A stretch of 64,000 bases of DNA from an uncultured bacterium (GCA_937889645.1 CALBZE010000122.1:1-64000); one strand, 5' to 3'. Positions 44,528 to 54,419 are shown, numbered from the stretch's first letter. Translations and numbers: made by a program. The notes: a model not told the origin generated them from the letters alone.

Positions 44528-45991
44528 CTACTTGGTCATCCACCACATCGGCGTCGAGTAGTCCTGGCCGCCGCCCTGCGCGGCGATCGCGGCACTGAGC
44601 GCCGCACCGTTCGTCGTCTGCTCCGTGCCGGGGTACTCGACGCGAGCCGGGATCTTGCCGTTGTTCAGGTTCTCGGCGTGCGGCCCGGGCGTGAGCGCCG
44701 GGTAGCCCGTGCGCCGCACCTCGGAGTACGCCTCCATCCCGTTGCCGTACAGCGCGATCCACTTCTGGACGGCGATCATCTCCTCGCCCCGCGCCGGGTC
44801 ATACACCACTTCCGCCTGGGCGAGGTAGTTGTCGATCGCGGCGCTCGCGATGCCGTACTGCTCCATCGACGCACGAATCGCGTCATGATAGAGGTCCGCG
44901 GCGGTCCCGCCGGCGTTCCAGCCGCGGCGCGCGGCCTCGGCGCGCAGGAACAGCACCTCGGCGTACGACATGATCACCGCCGGCGCGTTCGGCGTGCCGC
45001 GCCAGTACTTCCCGATCCGCGAGATCGTGTTGAGCTTGTACGGGTGCCCGTCGTTCATCCCGTTGGGCATGCCGACGTATTCGCCGTCGCTCTCGTTCGG
45101 CTCGGCGTAGATCGCGAGCCGCGGATCGTTCAGCGACTTGAGCATGTCGACCATCGTCTTGCTGATCGCGTGGTCGTCACGCCCGGCGCGGACCCGGTTC
45201 TCGTAGAGCGGATGCTCGTTCGGCGGGCTGCCGATGTAGACGAGCTGCGCGATGTCGTCGTTGCTCTCGAAGACACCGCCCGCGATCGCCGCCTCGGCGT
45301 GCTGCCTCGCGAGCGTCGGGTTCGCGTCGGCGATGCGGATCGCCAGCCGCAGACGCAGCGAATTGGCGAACTTCTTCCACAGCTCCATGTCGCCGCCGTA
45401 GATCAGGTCCTCGGAGCCGAAGCCCGTGGCGCCCGGATCGAAGAGGCTCGCCGCGCGCTCGAGGTCCGACAGGAGGCCCTCATAGATGTCCGCCTGCATG
45501 TCGTACTTCGGCGTCGCGGTGCCGCCCTCCTTGCCGAGCGACAACGCCTCCGAGTACGGGACCGCGCCCCACAGGTCCGTGAGCACGCTGAAGACCCACG
45601 ACTTCAGGACGAGGCCGACCGCGACGTGGTTGTCGTTGCCGCTCTCCTCGCCCTTGTCGATGATCGTCTGGACATCCATCAGCGTGCCCGCGTACAGCGA
45701 GGACCACAGACCATCGATCGACTGCGGACGCAAGTCGTAGCGGTCCTCGTTCGGGTACTGGATCTTGGCGTAGTGCTGCGCCCAGAGACCCATCCCCTCC
45801 AGGTTCGCCAGCCCGGCGCCGAGGATGTTCTCGACCGCCGTCTGGATCGCCTCCGGCAGGATGAACTCCGCCGAGACGTCGGTCGGCGCGTTCGGATTCT
45901 GGTTGATCGACGCCAGGTCGTTGTCGCACGAGGCCAGCCCCCAGGCGAGGGCGACCACGGCGACACCACTAGCAATTCTCTTCGTTCTCAT
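44528..45991 (-). CDS. SusD/RagB-type nutrient-binding lipoprotein
   Basis: A 487-residue surface lipoprotein that captures oligosaccharides or peptides and closes over the SusC channel. Lipobox LASC near 22, then DNDLASINQNPNAPTDV at the mature N-terminus; TPR-like helices through the protein and the C-terminal VQKWIALYGNGMEAYSEVRRTGYP are typical of the SusD-like 2 group. GGGAGGAA precedes the ATG, and the gene begins 22 bases after the SusC stop. No glycoside hydrolase is nearby, so the nutrient may be peptide rather than glycan. Confidence 0.92.
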   Translation of the reverse strand: MRTKRIASGVAVVALAWGLASCDNDLASINQNPNAPTDVSAEFILPEAIQTAVENILGAGLANLEGMGLWAQHYAKIQYPNEDRYDLRPQSIDGLWSSLYAGTLMDVQTIIDKGEESGNDNHVAVGLVLKSWVFSVLTDLWGAVPYSEALSLGKEGGTATPKYDMQADIYEGLLSDLERAASLFDPGATGFGSEDLIYGGDMELWKKFANSLRLRLAIRIADANPTLARQHAEAAIAGGVFESNDDIAQLVYIGSPPNEHPLYENRVRAGRDDHAISKTMVDMLKSLNDPRLAIYAEPNESDGEYVGMPNGMNDGHPYKLNTISRIGKYWRGTPNAPAVIMSYAEVLFLRAEAARRGWNAGGTAADLYHDAIRASMEQYGIASAAIDNYLAQAEVVYDPARGEEMIAVQKWIALYGNGMEAYSEVRRTGYPALTPGPHAENLNNGKIPARVEYPGTEQTTNGAALSAAIAAQGGGQDYSTPMWWMTK

Positions 45992-46013
45992 GGTCGTTTC
46001 CTCCCAAGGGTGG

Positions 46014-49000
46014 TCACGGCTGGATCGAGACCGAGAAGCCGATGCTCCGCGGCGTCGGGAACTGGCCGAACTCGATCCCCTGGCGGTTGCCGGTGTCGAA
46101 CAGCGTCTCCGGATCGATGTGCCGCTGCTCCTTCGGCGTCCACAGCCACAGGTTGCGGCCGATCAGCGCGAGCCGCATGGAGCCGATGCCCAGACGGTCC
46201 GTGAAGCTCTTCGGGACGTTCCACCCCAGCGTGGCCTCGCGCAGCTTGATGAAGCTCGCGTCGAAGATCCCGCGCTCGTGGTTGCCGAAGATGCTGTGGA
46301 AGTAGTCCTGCGGGCACACCTTGGTGGTGTTCGGCGTGCCGTCCTCATGCACGCTGTTCGGGACGACGTAGCCCGGGTCGCAGACGTAGATCTTGTTGCC
46401 GTCCTCGTCGAGGACCGGGTCGCCTTTGTCGTCGAGGAGCGGCCCGAAGTACCTCTCGCGACCCAGCAGCGTCTCCTCCGCCACGCCGGCGTACAGGTTG
46501 AACCAGATCGTGGTCGAGAAGATCTCGCCGCCCTGCCGCGTGTCGAGCAGGAAGCTGAAGTCGAAGTCCTTGTACGAGAGACGGTTGCGCCAACCCGCGA
46601 GCCAGTCGGGGTTGTAGTTCCCGAGCTCCCGCTTGACGGGGTCGATCAGCGGGATGCCGTTCTCGTCGACGACGATCTGCCCCTGCGCGTTGCGCAGGTA
46701 GCCGTTGCCCCAGAGCACCCCGTAGGGGTAGCCCTTCCGTGCCTGGATCTCGAGGCTCCAGTACTGCGCGCCGAGCGGGTAGGCCTCGACGTCGCCGTAG
46801 AGGTCGACGACCTCGTTCTTCGGGAGCGAGAAGTTCAGCGTCGTCTCCCACGAGAAGTTGCTCGTGCGGACGGGCATGGCGCGCAGCAGGAGCTCGTAGC
46901 CCCAGTTGCGGACCTCGCCCGCGTTGACCACCTGGCTGGTGAAGCCGGAGGTGGGCGAGACGTTCACGCCGAGGATCTGGTTGCGCGTGCGTTCGTCGTA
47001 GTAGGTCACGACGAAGCCCAGCCGCTCGTCAAGGAAGCCGAGGTCGGCGCCGACCTCCCACGCGGTCTTCTCTTCGGGCTTCAGATCCGCGTTCGGGAGC
47101 TGGCCGGGCACCGTGTAGCGCGGGGTCCCGCCCCACGGCGAGGTCGCCGCGTAGACGGCGGAGAGCTGGTACGGGTCCGTGTCGCTCCCGACGCGCGTCC
47201 AGCTGGCGCGGACCTTACCGGACGACAGGACGTTGCTCTGGATCCCGAAGGCGTCCGTGAAGACGAGCGCCGTCGAGACCGACGGATAGAAGAACGAGTT
47301 GGCGTTCTCCGGGAGCGTCGACGACCAGTCGTTCCGGCCGGTCACGTCCACGTTGAAGTAACCGCCGTAATTGAAGCTGAAGGTGCCGTACACGCTGTTG
47401 ACGCGCTTGCGGATCAGCTCGTCGGACACGGCGGGCGTCGAGCCGGCGTTCTGGAGCGTGTAGACGCCGGGCACGACCAGCGTCGCGATGTCGACGTAGT
47501 GGGCCCGCCACTCGTTGTCACGCCGCGCCACACCCGCGTTCGCCGTGAGCGTGATCTCGGGCGTCAGCGCATGCGTGGCCGAGAGGATGAAGTCCGTGTT
47601 CGTCTCGCTCTGCGTGATGACGTCCTCCTGGAAGCCGCCATCGGGGTAGTTCACGCCGCCCTTGGCGAACCCGCGCTGACGGTCGTGCTGATACCAGTCA
47701 CGGCCGGTCGTGAGACGCGCGCTCAGCCAGTCGGCCAGCTGGTAGCTGACCTCCAGGCGGCCGATGATGCGGTCGCGGACGTCCTTGTCCCAGTTCTCGT
47801 AGGCGATCCAGTACGGGTTGTCGTGGTAGTTGTGGTTCCAGTTGTTGATCGACCCGTCCGGATTCTTGTAGTTCTTGAGCTTCGAGATATCGACCTGGCG
47901 GCCGAACCAGGTGAACTGCTGCATGTAGTTGTCGGCCGCGTAGCCGGTGCCGGGGAGGTTCTCGCCCTGGCGGCGGATGTAGTTGGCGCTCGCCTCGACG
48001 TTGAGGCGCGGCGTGACCTGCAGGCCGCCGCTGAGCAGGAACGACGTCCGGTCGAGCAGACCGCCCGGCCCCATGTCGTCCGCGTCGGTGCGCGTGATCG
48101 AGAGACGGTAATGGTTCGTCTCGGCGCTGCGGGCGAGCGCGACGTTCGTCGTGTACGTCTTCCCGAGCTCGAAGAAGTTGCGGATGTTGTCCGGCGCCGG
48201 GACCCACGGCTGGTCGGGGCCGTGGAACTGGTCGCGCGGCTGGCCGTCGAACTTCGGGCCCCAGCTCTCGTCGGCGTGGTCGTTGACGCCGCCGCCCGCG
48301 CCGTCGACGTAGCTGAACTCACCGTTGAAGCCCTGGCCGTACAGGTTCTGGTAGCGCGGCAGGCGCAGCGGCGTGGAGAACATGGCGGAGGTCGAAGCCG
48401 TGATCCCCAGACCGCCGCCGACGCGGCTCCGCTGGCCCGACTTCGTCGTGATCACGATGGCGCCGTTGGCCGCGCGCGAGCCGTAGAGCGCCGCGGCGTT
48501 CGCGCCCTTCAGCACCGTGATCGACTCGATGTCGGCCGGGTCGATGTCGGCGGCCGCGTTGCCGTAGTCGATGCCGCCGCCCGAGCCGCCGCCGTAGCCG
48601 TCGTTCGTCGGGGCGCTGTTGTCGATCGGGATGCCGTCGACGATGAAGAGGGGCTGGTTGTTCCCGCTGATCGAGCTGCTGCCGCGGATGATGATGCGCG
48701 AGGAGCCGCCGACCAGCCCCGTCCCGGAGACGTGCACGCCCGCGGCCTGCCCGGCCAGCGCGTTCACGACGTTGAGTTCCGGAACGGACGCGATGTCCTC
48801 GGCCGAGATCTGCTGGATCGAGTAGCCGACCTCGCGCTGCTCGCGCCGCATGCCGAGCGCGGTCACGACCAGGCCCTCGAGCCCGATCGCCTCGATCTGC
48901 ATCTCGACATTGACCGTCGGGCCGGTGATCTCCGTCTCGACCGTGCCGTAGCCGATCAGGGCGAAGACGAGCGTCCGCGCGCCCGACGGGACGCGGATCG

Positions 49001-49199
49001 CGTAGCTGCCGGTGCCGTCCGTGGCCGTCGCGATCGTGGTCCCCTTCACGGAGACGTGCACGCCCGCGAGCGGCTGGCCGGTCGCCGCGTCGGTGACCCG
49101 GCCGGTCACGCTCGTGATCTCCTGGCCCGACGCCGCCGAGGGGGCGAGCAACGCCACCATCAGCGCGGCGCCTCCGAGCCAACGAAGAATCCGTCGCAT
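46014..49199 (-). CDS. SusC/RagA TonB-linked outer-membrane transporter
   Basis: A 1061-residue outer-membrane importer. Signal peptide ending SAASGQ; carboxypeptidase-regulatory-like domain VTGRVTDAATGQPLAGVHV (about 30-115); TonB-linked plug with the SusC signature (ALGMRREQREVGYSIQQI, IIIRGSSSISGNNQPLFIVD, ITVLKGANAAALYGSRAANG); long beta-barrel to the C-terminus. AGGAGGGG before the ATG at 49199. It works with the downstream SusD lipoprotein; energised by TonB, which is not in the window. Confidence 0.94.
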   Translation of the reverse strand: MRRILRWLGGAALMVALLAPSAASGQEITSVTGRVTDAATGQPLAGVHVSVKGTTIATATDGTGSYAIRVPSGARTLVFALIGYGTVETEITGPTVNVEMQIEAIGLEGLVVTALGMRREQREVGYSIQQISAEDIASVPELNVVNALAGQAAGVHVSGTGLVGGSSRIIIRGSSSISGNNQPLFIVDGIPIDNSAPTNDGYGGGSGGGIDYGNAAADIDPADIESITVLKGANAAALYGSRAANGAIVITTKSGQRSRVGGGLGITASTSAMFSTPLRLPRYQNLYGQGFNGEFSYVDGAGGGVNDHADESWGPKFDGQPRDQFHGPDQPWVPAPDNIRNFFELGKTYTTNVALARSAETNHYRLSITRTDADDMGPGGLLDRTSFLLSGGLQVTPRLNVEASANYIRRQGENLPGTGYAADNYMQQFTWFGRQVDISKLKNYKNPDGSINNWNHNYHDNPYWIAYENWDKDVRDRIIGRLEVSYQLADWLSARLTTGRDWYQHDRQRGFAKGGVNYPDGGFQEDVITQSETNTDFILSATHALTPEITLTANAGVARRDNEWRAHYVDIATLVVPGVYTLQNAGSTPAVSDELIRKRVNSVYGTFSFNYGGYFNVDVTGRNDWSSTLPENANSFFYPSVSTALVFTDAFGIQSNVLSSGKVRASWTRVGSDTDPYQLSAVYAATSPWGGTPRYTVPGQLPNADLKPEEKTAWEVGADLGFLDERLGFVVTYYDERTRNQILGVNVSPTSGFTSQVVNAGEVRNWGYELLLRAMPVRTSNFSWETTLNFSLPKNEVVDLYGDVEAYPLGAQYWSLEIQARKGYPYGVLWGNGYLRNAQGQIVVDENGIPLIDPVKRELGNYNPDWLAGWRNRLSYKDFDFSFLLDTRQGGEIFSTTIWFNLYAGVAEETLLGRERYFGPLLDDKGDPVLDEDGNKIYVCDPGYVVPNSVHEDGTPNTTKVCPQDYFHSIFGNHERGIFDASFIKLREATLGWNVPKSFTDRLGIGSMRLALIGRNLWLWTPKEQRHIDPETLFDTGNRQGIEFGQFPTPRSIGFSVSIQP

Positions 49200-49609
49200 A
49201 AGACCCCTCCTGATGTGGACCACAACGAACACGTGCGGGGACCCCTCTCCCCGACACGTGCGAACGACCGGTCTCGCGACCGATCGGTTCGGTCAATGCC
49301 GAACGCACCCAGGAACTTGTGGCTAACGATCGAGAGAAGCCCCGACCTGAGACTGGGTCGCCACCGCGGCACTGTCGCGCGACGCACGGGACCGCGCGCG
49401 CGGCAAGCGAGAAGTACGACCATCGTGGTGTTCCACGAGGCGCCCCCCGCCCGCGGCAGCATCACTGCGGGCTCGCCGGATTGCCCCGGTAGGGCGGCCA
49501 GGCTGGCTGGGTCGGCCGCCTGCTCGCCGGGGAGATGTACACTGCGTTTTTCCGACGATCTCGGTTCTACTTAAGGCGCGATCACCCGGCTGTCAAGTAG
49601 AATGACGAC
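49200..49609. other. intergenic region upstream of susC
   Basis: 410 bases between the trpE stop and the susC start. It must contain the susC promoter; I could not assign boxes confidently. Nothing else is recognised. Confidence 0.4.
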
Positions 49610-51211
49610 TCAAGGACCGGATCGGTCTCGCCGACCCGGCTCGGGCGCGGCGGGCGCGGCGGGCGTATCGGGCGCGTCGGACGCAACCGGCGCGCCGGGC
49701 GCCGCGGGCGCGGCGCCGCCGACGACGCGAAGCAACGCGCGCGCCTTGGCGAGCGTCTCCTCGTACTCCTTCGCCGGGTCGGAATCGGCGACGACGCCCG
49801 CACCGGCCTGCACGTGCGCCTTGCCATTGGCGGCGACGAGGGTGCGGATCGCGATCGCGGTGTCCATGGTCCGGCCGCCGTACGCGAAGTAGCCGACGGC
49901 GCCGGCGTACGGCCCCCGGCGCGTGGGCTCCAATTCGTCGATGATCTCCATGGCGCGGACCTTGGGCGCGCCTGAGACGGTGCCCGCCGGGAAGCAGGCG
50001 CGGAACGCGTCGATGGCGCCGAGCCCGTCGCTCAGCTCGCCCTCGACCTGGCTGACCAGGTGGAGCACGTGGCTGTAGCGCTCGACGGTCATGAAGTGCG
50101 GGACGCGGACGGTGCCGAAGCGCGCGATGCGGCCGACGTCGTTGCGCCCGAGGTCGACGAGCATGAGGTGCTCGGCGCGCTCCTTCGGGTCGGCGAGGAG
50201 TTCGCGAGTGCGGGCGGCGTCCTCGTCATCGTCGCGGCCGCGGGGGCGCGTGCCGGCGATCGGGCGGACGGTGACGCGCCCGTCCTCGACGCGCACGAGG
50301 ACCTCCGGCGATGAGCCGACGAGAGAGATGCCGTCGAGCTCGAGGAAGTACAGGTACGGCGACGGGTTGAGCGACCGGAGCGCGCGGTAGAGGTCGAAGG
50401 GCGGCGCCTCGAGCGGCACGGCGAGCCGCTGGCTGAGCACGACCTGGAAAGCGTCGCCCGCGGCGATGTACTCGCGGATCCGCTCGACGTGCGCCTCGAA
50501 GCGCTCCCGCGTGTAGTTGCTCGCGAACGCCGGCTCGACGTCGAGCGCGCCGAGCGCGAGCGGCTCCGGACCGGGCGCCGTGCGCAGGGTGTGGACGACG
50601 TCGTCGATCCGGGCGACGGCGTGGTCGTAACGGCGTCGCAGCTCCGCCTCGTCCTCCGCGCCGGCGACGTCGACCGTGGCGATCGCGTGCGCGCGGCCGA
50701 ACAGGTTGTCGATCGCGAGGACGACGTCGGTGAACAGGAGCAGCGCCTCGGGGAGCCCGAGGTCGTCCGGCGGCGCGGCGGGGAGCCGCTCGATGTAGCG
50801 CACGACGTCGTACCCGAGGTACCCGACGGCGCCGCCGGTGAAGCGAGGCAGCCCCGGGACGGCGACGGGCCGGCGCCGGCGAAGCAGCGCGTCCAGTTCG
50901 GCGAGCGGGTCCTCGACCGTCTTCGCGTCGCCCCACCCGCCCTCGGGCGTCCAGTGCGAGACGCGCCCGCCCGAATCGAGGCGCCACGCCCCGCGCGGCG
51001 CGGTGCCGAGGAACGTGTAGCGCGCCCACTTCTCCCCGCCCTCGACGGACTCCAGGAGGAAGCCGAAGCGGGGGGCGGGTGCCGCGCCTCGCGTGAGCTT
51101 GTGGTACGCGGTGACCGCGGTGTCGGCGTCGAAAAGGAACTCGCGGGCGACCGGCACGAGGTCGCCCGCGGCGGCGAGGCGCATGAAGTCGTCGAAGCTG
51201 GGGCGAAGCAT
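49610..51211 (-). CDS. trpE: anthranilate synthase component I
   Basis: A 533-residue chorismate-binding enzyme that, with glutamine amidotransferase TrpG, makes anthranilate for tryptophan. The chorismate domain shows PIAGTRPRGRDDDEDA (the Ala after PI favours TrpE over aminodeoxychorismate synthase), LVDLGRNDVGRI and FPAGTVSGAPKVRAMEII. The last 35 residues are an Ala/Pro-rich tail. No trpG, trpD or trpC is in the window, so the pathway genes are dispersed. Confidence 0.9.
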   Translation of the reverse strand: MLRPSFDDFMRLAAAGDLVPVAREFLFDADTAVTAYHKLTRGAAPAPRFGFLLESVEGGEKWARYTFLGTAPRGAWRLDSGGRVSHWTPEGGWGDAKTVEDPLAELDALLRRRRPVAVPGLPRFTGGAVGYLGYDVVRYIERLPAAPPDDLGLPEALLLFTDVVLAIDNLFGRAHAIATVDVAGAEDEAELRRRYDHAVARIDDVVHTLRTAPGPEPLALGALDVEPAFASNYTRERFEAHVERIREYIAAGDAFQVVLSQRLAVPLEAPPFDLYRALRSLNPSPYLYFLELDGISLVGSSPEVLVRVEDGRVTVRPIAGTRPRGRDDDEDAARTRELLADPKERAEHLMLVDLGRNDVGRIARFGTVRVPHFMTVERYSHVLHLVSQVEGELSDGLGAIDAFRACFPAGTVSGAPKVRAMEIIDELEPTRRGPYAGAVGYFAYGGRTMDTAIAIRTLVAANGKAHVQAGAGVVADSDPAKEYEETLAKARALLRVVGGAAPAAPGAPVASDAPDTPAAPAAPEPGRRDRSGP

Positions 51212-51238
51212 CTACCGCGAATCTGGTCCCGGCGCTCG

Positions 51239-51820
51239 CTAAGGCTCGGCCGCGGCCGGCGGACTCAGCCGGTCGATCGCCTCGCCCAGCTCGGTGTAGG
51301 CGGTCGGGTCGATCTCCCGGAACGGCGTCGCCCGATACGCGATCCGGCCGTCCGGCCCGACGACGAAGAGGTTGCGGTTCGTGAGCCCCGGCCGGCTGGC
51401 CAGAGCGCCGTACATGCGCGCGACCTCGAGGTCGCTGTCGCTGGCCATGAGGAACTGGAACTGGTCGTCGCGGGCCCAGGAGGCGAGTTCCTCGATCGGG
51501 TCCGCGCTGATGGCGATCAGGATCACGTCCTGCCCGCCGTTGAAGAGCTGCGCGTACTGATCCCGGTACGCGTGCATCTGGATCGTTCAGCCCTTGGTCC
51601 TGGCCTTGTAGAAGAAGGCCAGGACGACGGTCTTCCCCTTGAAGTCGCTGAGGCGTACGGGATCCTTGAGGAGGCCGTAGCGGGTCGCGCCCGGCAGCTC
51701 GAAGTCCGGGGCGACGGCGCCGATCTCGAGCGGTTCGGACACGGGCACCTGGGCTTGCCCGGACGTCGGCCCCATCGCGAGAGCGAGACCGATGAGGAGG
51801 GCTACGTTGCGTCGAAGCAT
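51239..51820 (-). CDS. secreted peroxiredoxin with in-frame TGA at the catalytic Cys position, probable selenoprotein
   Basis: A 193-codon AhpC/TSA-family peroxiredoxin-like protein interrupted only by TGA at codon 78 (51587-51589). The frame reads FFYKARTKG-TGA-TIQMHAYRDQY; in BCP-type peroxiredoxins the peroxidatic cysteine sits exactly there (TPGCT). There is no other Cys in the whole protein, so read-through as selenocysteine would supply the only catalytic residue. A SECIS-like hairpin lies 14 bases downstream. Signal peptide MLRRNVALLIGLALAMG to about AQ predicts periplasmic peroxide reduction. GGAGAGAAAGC precedes the ATG at 51820. Alternative: a nonsense-mutated cysteine gene, in which case only 77 residues are made. 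Proline of the PxxxTxxC motif is replaced by Tyr71. Confidence 0.8.
51551..51572 (-). promoter_or_regulatory. bacterial SECIS-like hairpin
   Basis: A perfect 7-bp stem, CGCGTAC (51572-51566) with GTACGCG (51557-51551), closes the 8-base loop CGGGATCA. The loop begins 21 bases after the TGA and has G at its second position. General bacterial SECIS rules require an apical loop about 16-37 bases after UGA with a G in the first two loop positions, which this satisfies. Confidence 0.6.
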
Positions 51821-52006
51821 GCTTTCTCTCCGTGGTTCGAGACACACGGTGCGGGTGCGTCAGTATATGACATCCGGTGCAGAAATGTAAGGTTGTCGCG
51901 CGCAAAGTCGAACCACGGCGCCCCCGAACACCATGCTCACCGCGGGTGTCCGCCGGGCGGCGGGCGTGCCACCGCGCCGCCCGGCGAACCCACAGCGACC
52001 GAAAGT

Positions 52007-53557
52007 TCAGGGCATCGGCATGATGACGTTGTGAACCGTAATCTGTGGAGTGATTGACATTCCCGCCGACGTGACGGTTACCCGCAGGTCGAATCCCGGG
52101 CTATCCTGCATCATGTACCGGCTGTAAGTCGTGGACGTGCCGGCGGGGATCCAGGACGACTGTCCGTGGTCGCGGTACGCCCAACTGTATGTGTAGTTCC
52201 CGTCCCCGTGGTACGCCTGGGCCGTCCAGGTGTAATAGCCCTCGCGCTTGATTGTGTGCAGGCCGCTGATGTGCGCGTAAAGGGGAGGATAGCACGTCGG
52301 GGCCGCCGCGTCACACGTAATCTGGAGCGGACCGAGATCGTTCAGCACGCCGCTGATGGGAGAGTACCAGGTGGTCGTCCATACTCCGGCGGGCCCGCCC
52401 CAGAGAATCCCCCACAAGGCGACACGACTCGCCGCGGGCTCGGAAGACCCCTCCTGCCGGAACATCGGCGAACCGCTGTCGCCGCCCTCGGAGTATACGA
52501 GCGCCTCCCACTGGCACGGCAGGGAGCCGAGTGTGACGCAGGTCCGCGTGATCTGACCCTGCGTCCACCCCGTGGTCCGGCCCACCTTGTTCACGATTTC
52601 GCCGACGAGCTGCACGCTATTGGGCGCCACGCTCGTGATGCGGAACTTCGGGTACACCGGATCGATGGTCAGCGAGCCCGGTGTGTTGATCGCCGGTCCA
52701 ACGGTCCGGGCGATGTGCCCCCAATCCGGAGCGACGCCCGAGTCGTATCTGTAGAGCGCCGCGTCGCTGTCGCGTCCGGAGGCCGGGTCCGAATACTCCA
52801 TTCCGATCCGATCCGAACTGATCACGCTCCCCTGGTACTGAGGGGTTCCGTCGCTGCCGAACTTGGTCGTCGAGCAATGGGACGCCGTCACGAAGCCAAG
52901 GAGGCTGCCGCTGACGGCGTTGAAGCCCAACGTGCACGCATACGTGTAACCGCCTTTCTGGTGCAGGATCTGCAGCCCTCCCTGGACCGGACGGATACGG
53001 TCCGTCAGTAGAACACGCTCTTCCGGCTTTGCGGTCTCGACGACCTTGATCGCGGACCCGGGGATCCCGGCGGCCGCGGCCGCGTTCAGGATCCGACCAC
53101 GCACCGCTTGTGAGCGGACGCCGAAGGTCAGCCCATTGGCCACCTCGTCGATGTCAAGCCAGTAGACATCTTCGCCGTCGACAAGGCTGGTCATCTCATC
53201 CTTCCACGCTTTCAATACGTCGAACGAGTACTCGACCACCCGAACCCGGACGGGCCGCCCCTCCCGGTTGATCGAGGCCAGAGCCGACCGCGCCAAACCT
53301 GTGGCTCGCGCGGCATCCGCAGCACGCGTCGTCGCCACTACATACTCGCCGGATTCGCTACGATAAAACCCGGCGAACCCCGGGAGCTCGGTCTGTGCGA
53401 TTCGAGCCCATTCGGCGTCCAGGTCGCCACCGGGCTGCTCGATCACCGGCTGGATGTATGCCTGCGGGGTAGGGGCGACGGGTTGCTCGGTTACCTCGTC
53501 GCACCCTGCCGCGACGAACACCGCCAACAACGGAAGGATCGCGCGTCTCACCATCAT
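52007..53557 (-). CDS. streptogrisin-like S1 protease lipoprotein with C-terminal Ig-like domain
   Basis: A 516-residue chymotrypsin-fold serine protease anchored as a lipoprotein (lipobox VAAGC near 19). A pro-region (about 45-190) ends near RIRPVQGGLQI. The protease core has His in FVTASHCS, Asp in RDSDAALYRY and Ser in EGGDSGSPMF. After about residue 415 comes a beta-sandwich (YTWTAQAYHGDGNYTYSWAY) like a PKD/Ig module. Likely secreted inactive and processed. It is paralogous to the protease at 59184. The upstream small lipoprotein gene ends 9 bases before its start. Confidence 0.85.
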   Translation of the reverse strand: MMVRRAILPLLAVFVAAGCDEVTEQPVAPTPQAYIQPVIEQPGGDLDAEWARIAQTELPGFAGFYRSESGEYVVATTRAADAARATGLARSALASINREGRPVRVRVVEYSFDVLKAWKDEMTSLVDGEDVYWLDIDEVANGLTFGVRSQAVRGRILNAAAAAGIPGSAIKVVETAKPEERVLLTDRIRPVQGGLQILHQKGGYTYACTLGFNAVSGSLLGFVTASHCSTTKFGSDGTPQYQGSVISSDRIGMEYSDPASGRDSDAALYRYDSGVAPDWGHIARTVGPAINTPGSLTIDPVYPKFRITSVAPNSVQLVGEIVNKVGRTTGWTQGQITRTCVTLGSLPCQWEALVYSEGGDSGSPMFRQEGSSEPAASRVALWGILWGGPAGVWTTTWYSPISGVLNDLGPLQITCDAAAPTCYPPLYAHISGLHTIKREGYYTWTAQAYHGDGNYTYSWAYRDHGQSSWIPAGTSTTYSRYMMQDSPGFDLRVTVTSAGMSITPQITVHNVIMPMP

Positions 53558-53566
53558 TTCACCTCC

Positions 53567-53929
53567 TCATGGGGCGTGAATGACGACGATCCGGGTCGCG
53601 TGGTACTGTGGGGGGAGCGATCGCAGCTCCACTCCGTCGTGCCAGACCCGGACGGTGTCGGCGGGGCGGATGTCTTCTGCCGACGCCGGCACCAGCCTAC
53701 CAGCCCTTCGCACCCATAGCTCGGTACGCCCATCGACGATGATACCGACGGCGTCCGGCGCCGCGGCGGTGCCCGTGATCCCCTTCACAAGGAGTTGGAC
53801 GCTCCCGTCCGGGATGCGGGTGACGCCCGCGACCTCACCGGACAGGTCCGGACGCTCCCGACCGGGGTCGGCGTCCCGGTGACATCCGAGCGTAGGGACG
53901 AGAATCAGCATGATGAGCAGGCACCGCAC
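53567..53929 (-). CDS. small lipoprotein of unknown function
   Basis: A 120-residue secreted protein with lipobox PTLGC (Cys near 16) and one small beta-rich domain (GEVAGVTRIPDGSVQLLVKG, then DTVRVWHDGVELRSLPPQ). I do not recognise the family; the fold pattern resembles small OB-like lipoproteins. It lies 9 bases upstream of the streptogrisin-like protease gene and is probably in one operon, which could mean a role in protease folding or inhibition (inference). Confidence 0.6.
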   Translation of the reverse strand: MRCLLIMLILVPTLGCHRDADPGRERPDLSGEVAGVTRIPDGSVQLLVKGITGTAAAPDAVGIIVDGRTELWVRRAGRLVPASAEDIRPADTVRVWHDGVELRSLPPQYHATRIVVIHAP

Positions 53930-54419
53930 GCGTCAGCGGGATTCGATACGTTTCCTTGCCGGAACCGCCGCGCGCGCGACCTCGCTACGCCGGCCGGTTG
54001 GCCCCATCCCCGAATGCCAGATCGGCCCTGGGGCGGGACGAAATCGAACCCGCGCACCGATCGCGGCCACGCCGCGACGGCTTGCCTACGTCAGCTTTTT
54101 CGTCACGAATTTTTCGGTGAGTCGGCGTGCGGCGTCGCAGCCCGTGCTCACCAGGAGGGGAGAGCGCAACACAGAAAACGAGGGTCGCGGCTTCGCCCGC
54201 GCGACCGGGGGGTCACTTCGTGTGTGCGCGCGTCGTGCAGCCCGGCTAGAGGAATACGGACCAACGCACCGCACTCTCACTAACCTGGCCCGTAAATCAA
54301 AATTGCCGGCGCCGCTGCGGCCGTCAAGAGTCTTGCTCGCGCGGCTGCGCACGTGGGGTTTACGAAGCGGTTACCGCACGTCGCCTTTGCCCGCGGCGCC
54401 GCGGGCAAGGGTCTCGTCG
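53930..54419. other. intergenic region
   Basis: 490 bases between the small lipoprotein gene and the VOC gene. It contains a hairpin at 54384-54411 and a short AT-richer patch (54094-54115). A tRNA-like T-arm motif around 54040 was considered and rejected. No gene is recognised. Confidence 0.4.
54384..54411 (-). terminator. hairpin after the VOC gene
   Basis: A 14-bp inverted repeat (one G-T pair) centred on GGCGCC, beginning 9 bases after the VOC stop codon. Confidence 0.65.

Noticed and set aside
45825..49574. 1249-codon open frame on the plus strand
   Set aside because: Antisense of susC/susD; composition artefact with Arg/Val/Asp runs.
51587..51847. Short 77-residue thioredoxin-like protein plus separate downstream gene
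   Set aside because: The two pieces are in the same frame, separated only by TGA, and together make one complete peroxiredoxin; the downstream ATG at 51577 has no ribosome binding site.
54020..54062. T-arm-like GGTTCGATT on the minus strand suggesting a tRNA
   Set aside because: The flanks do not form acceptor, D or anticodon arms of correct length.
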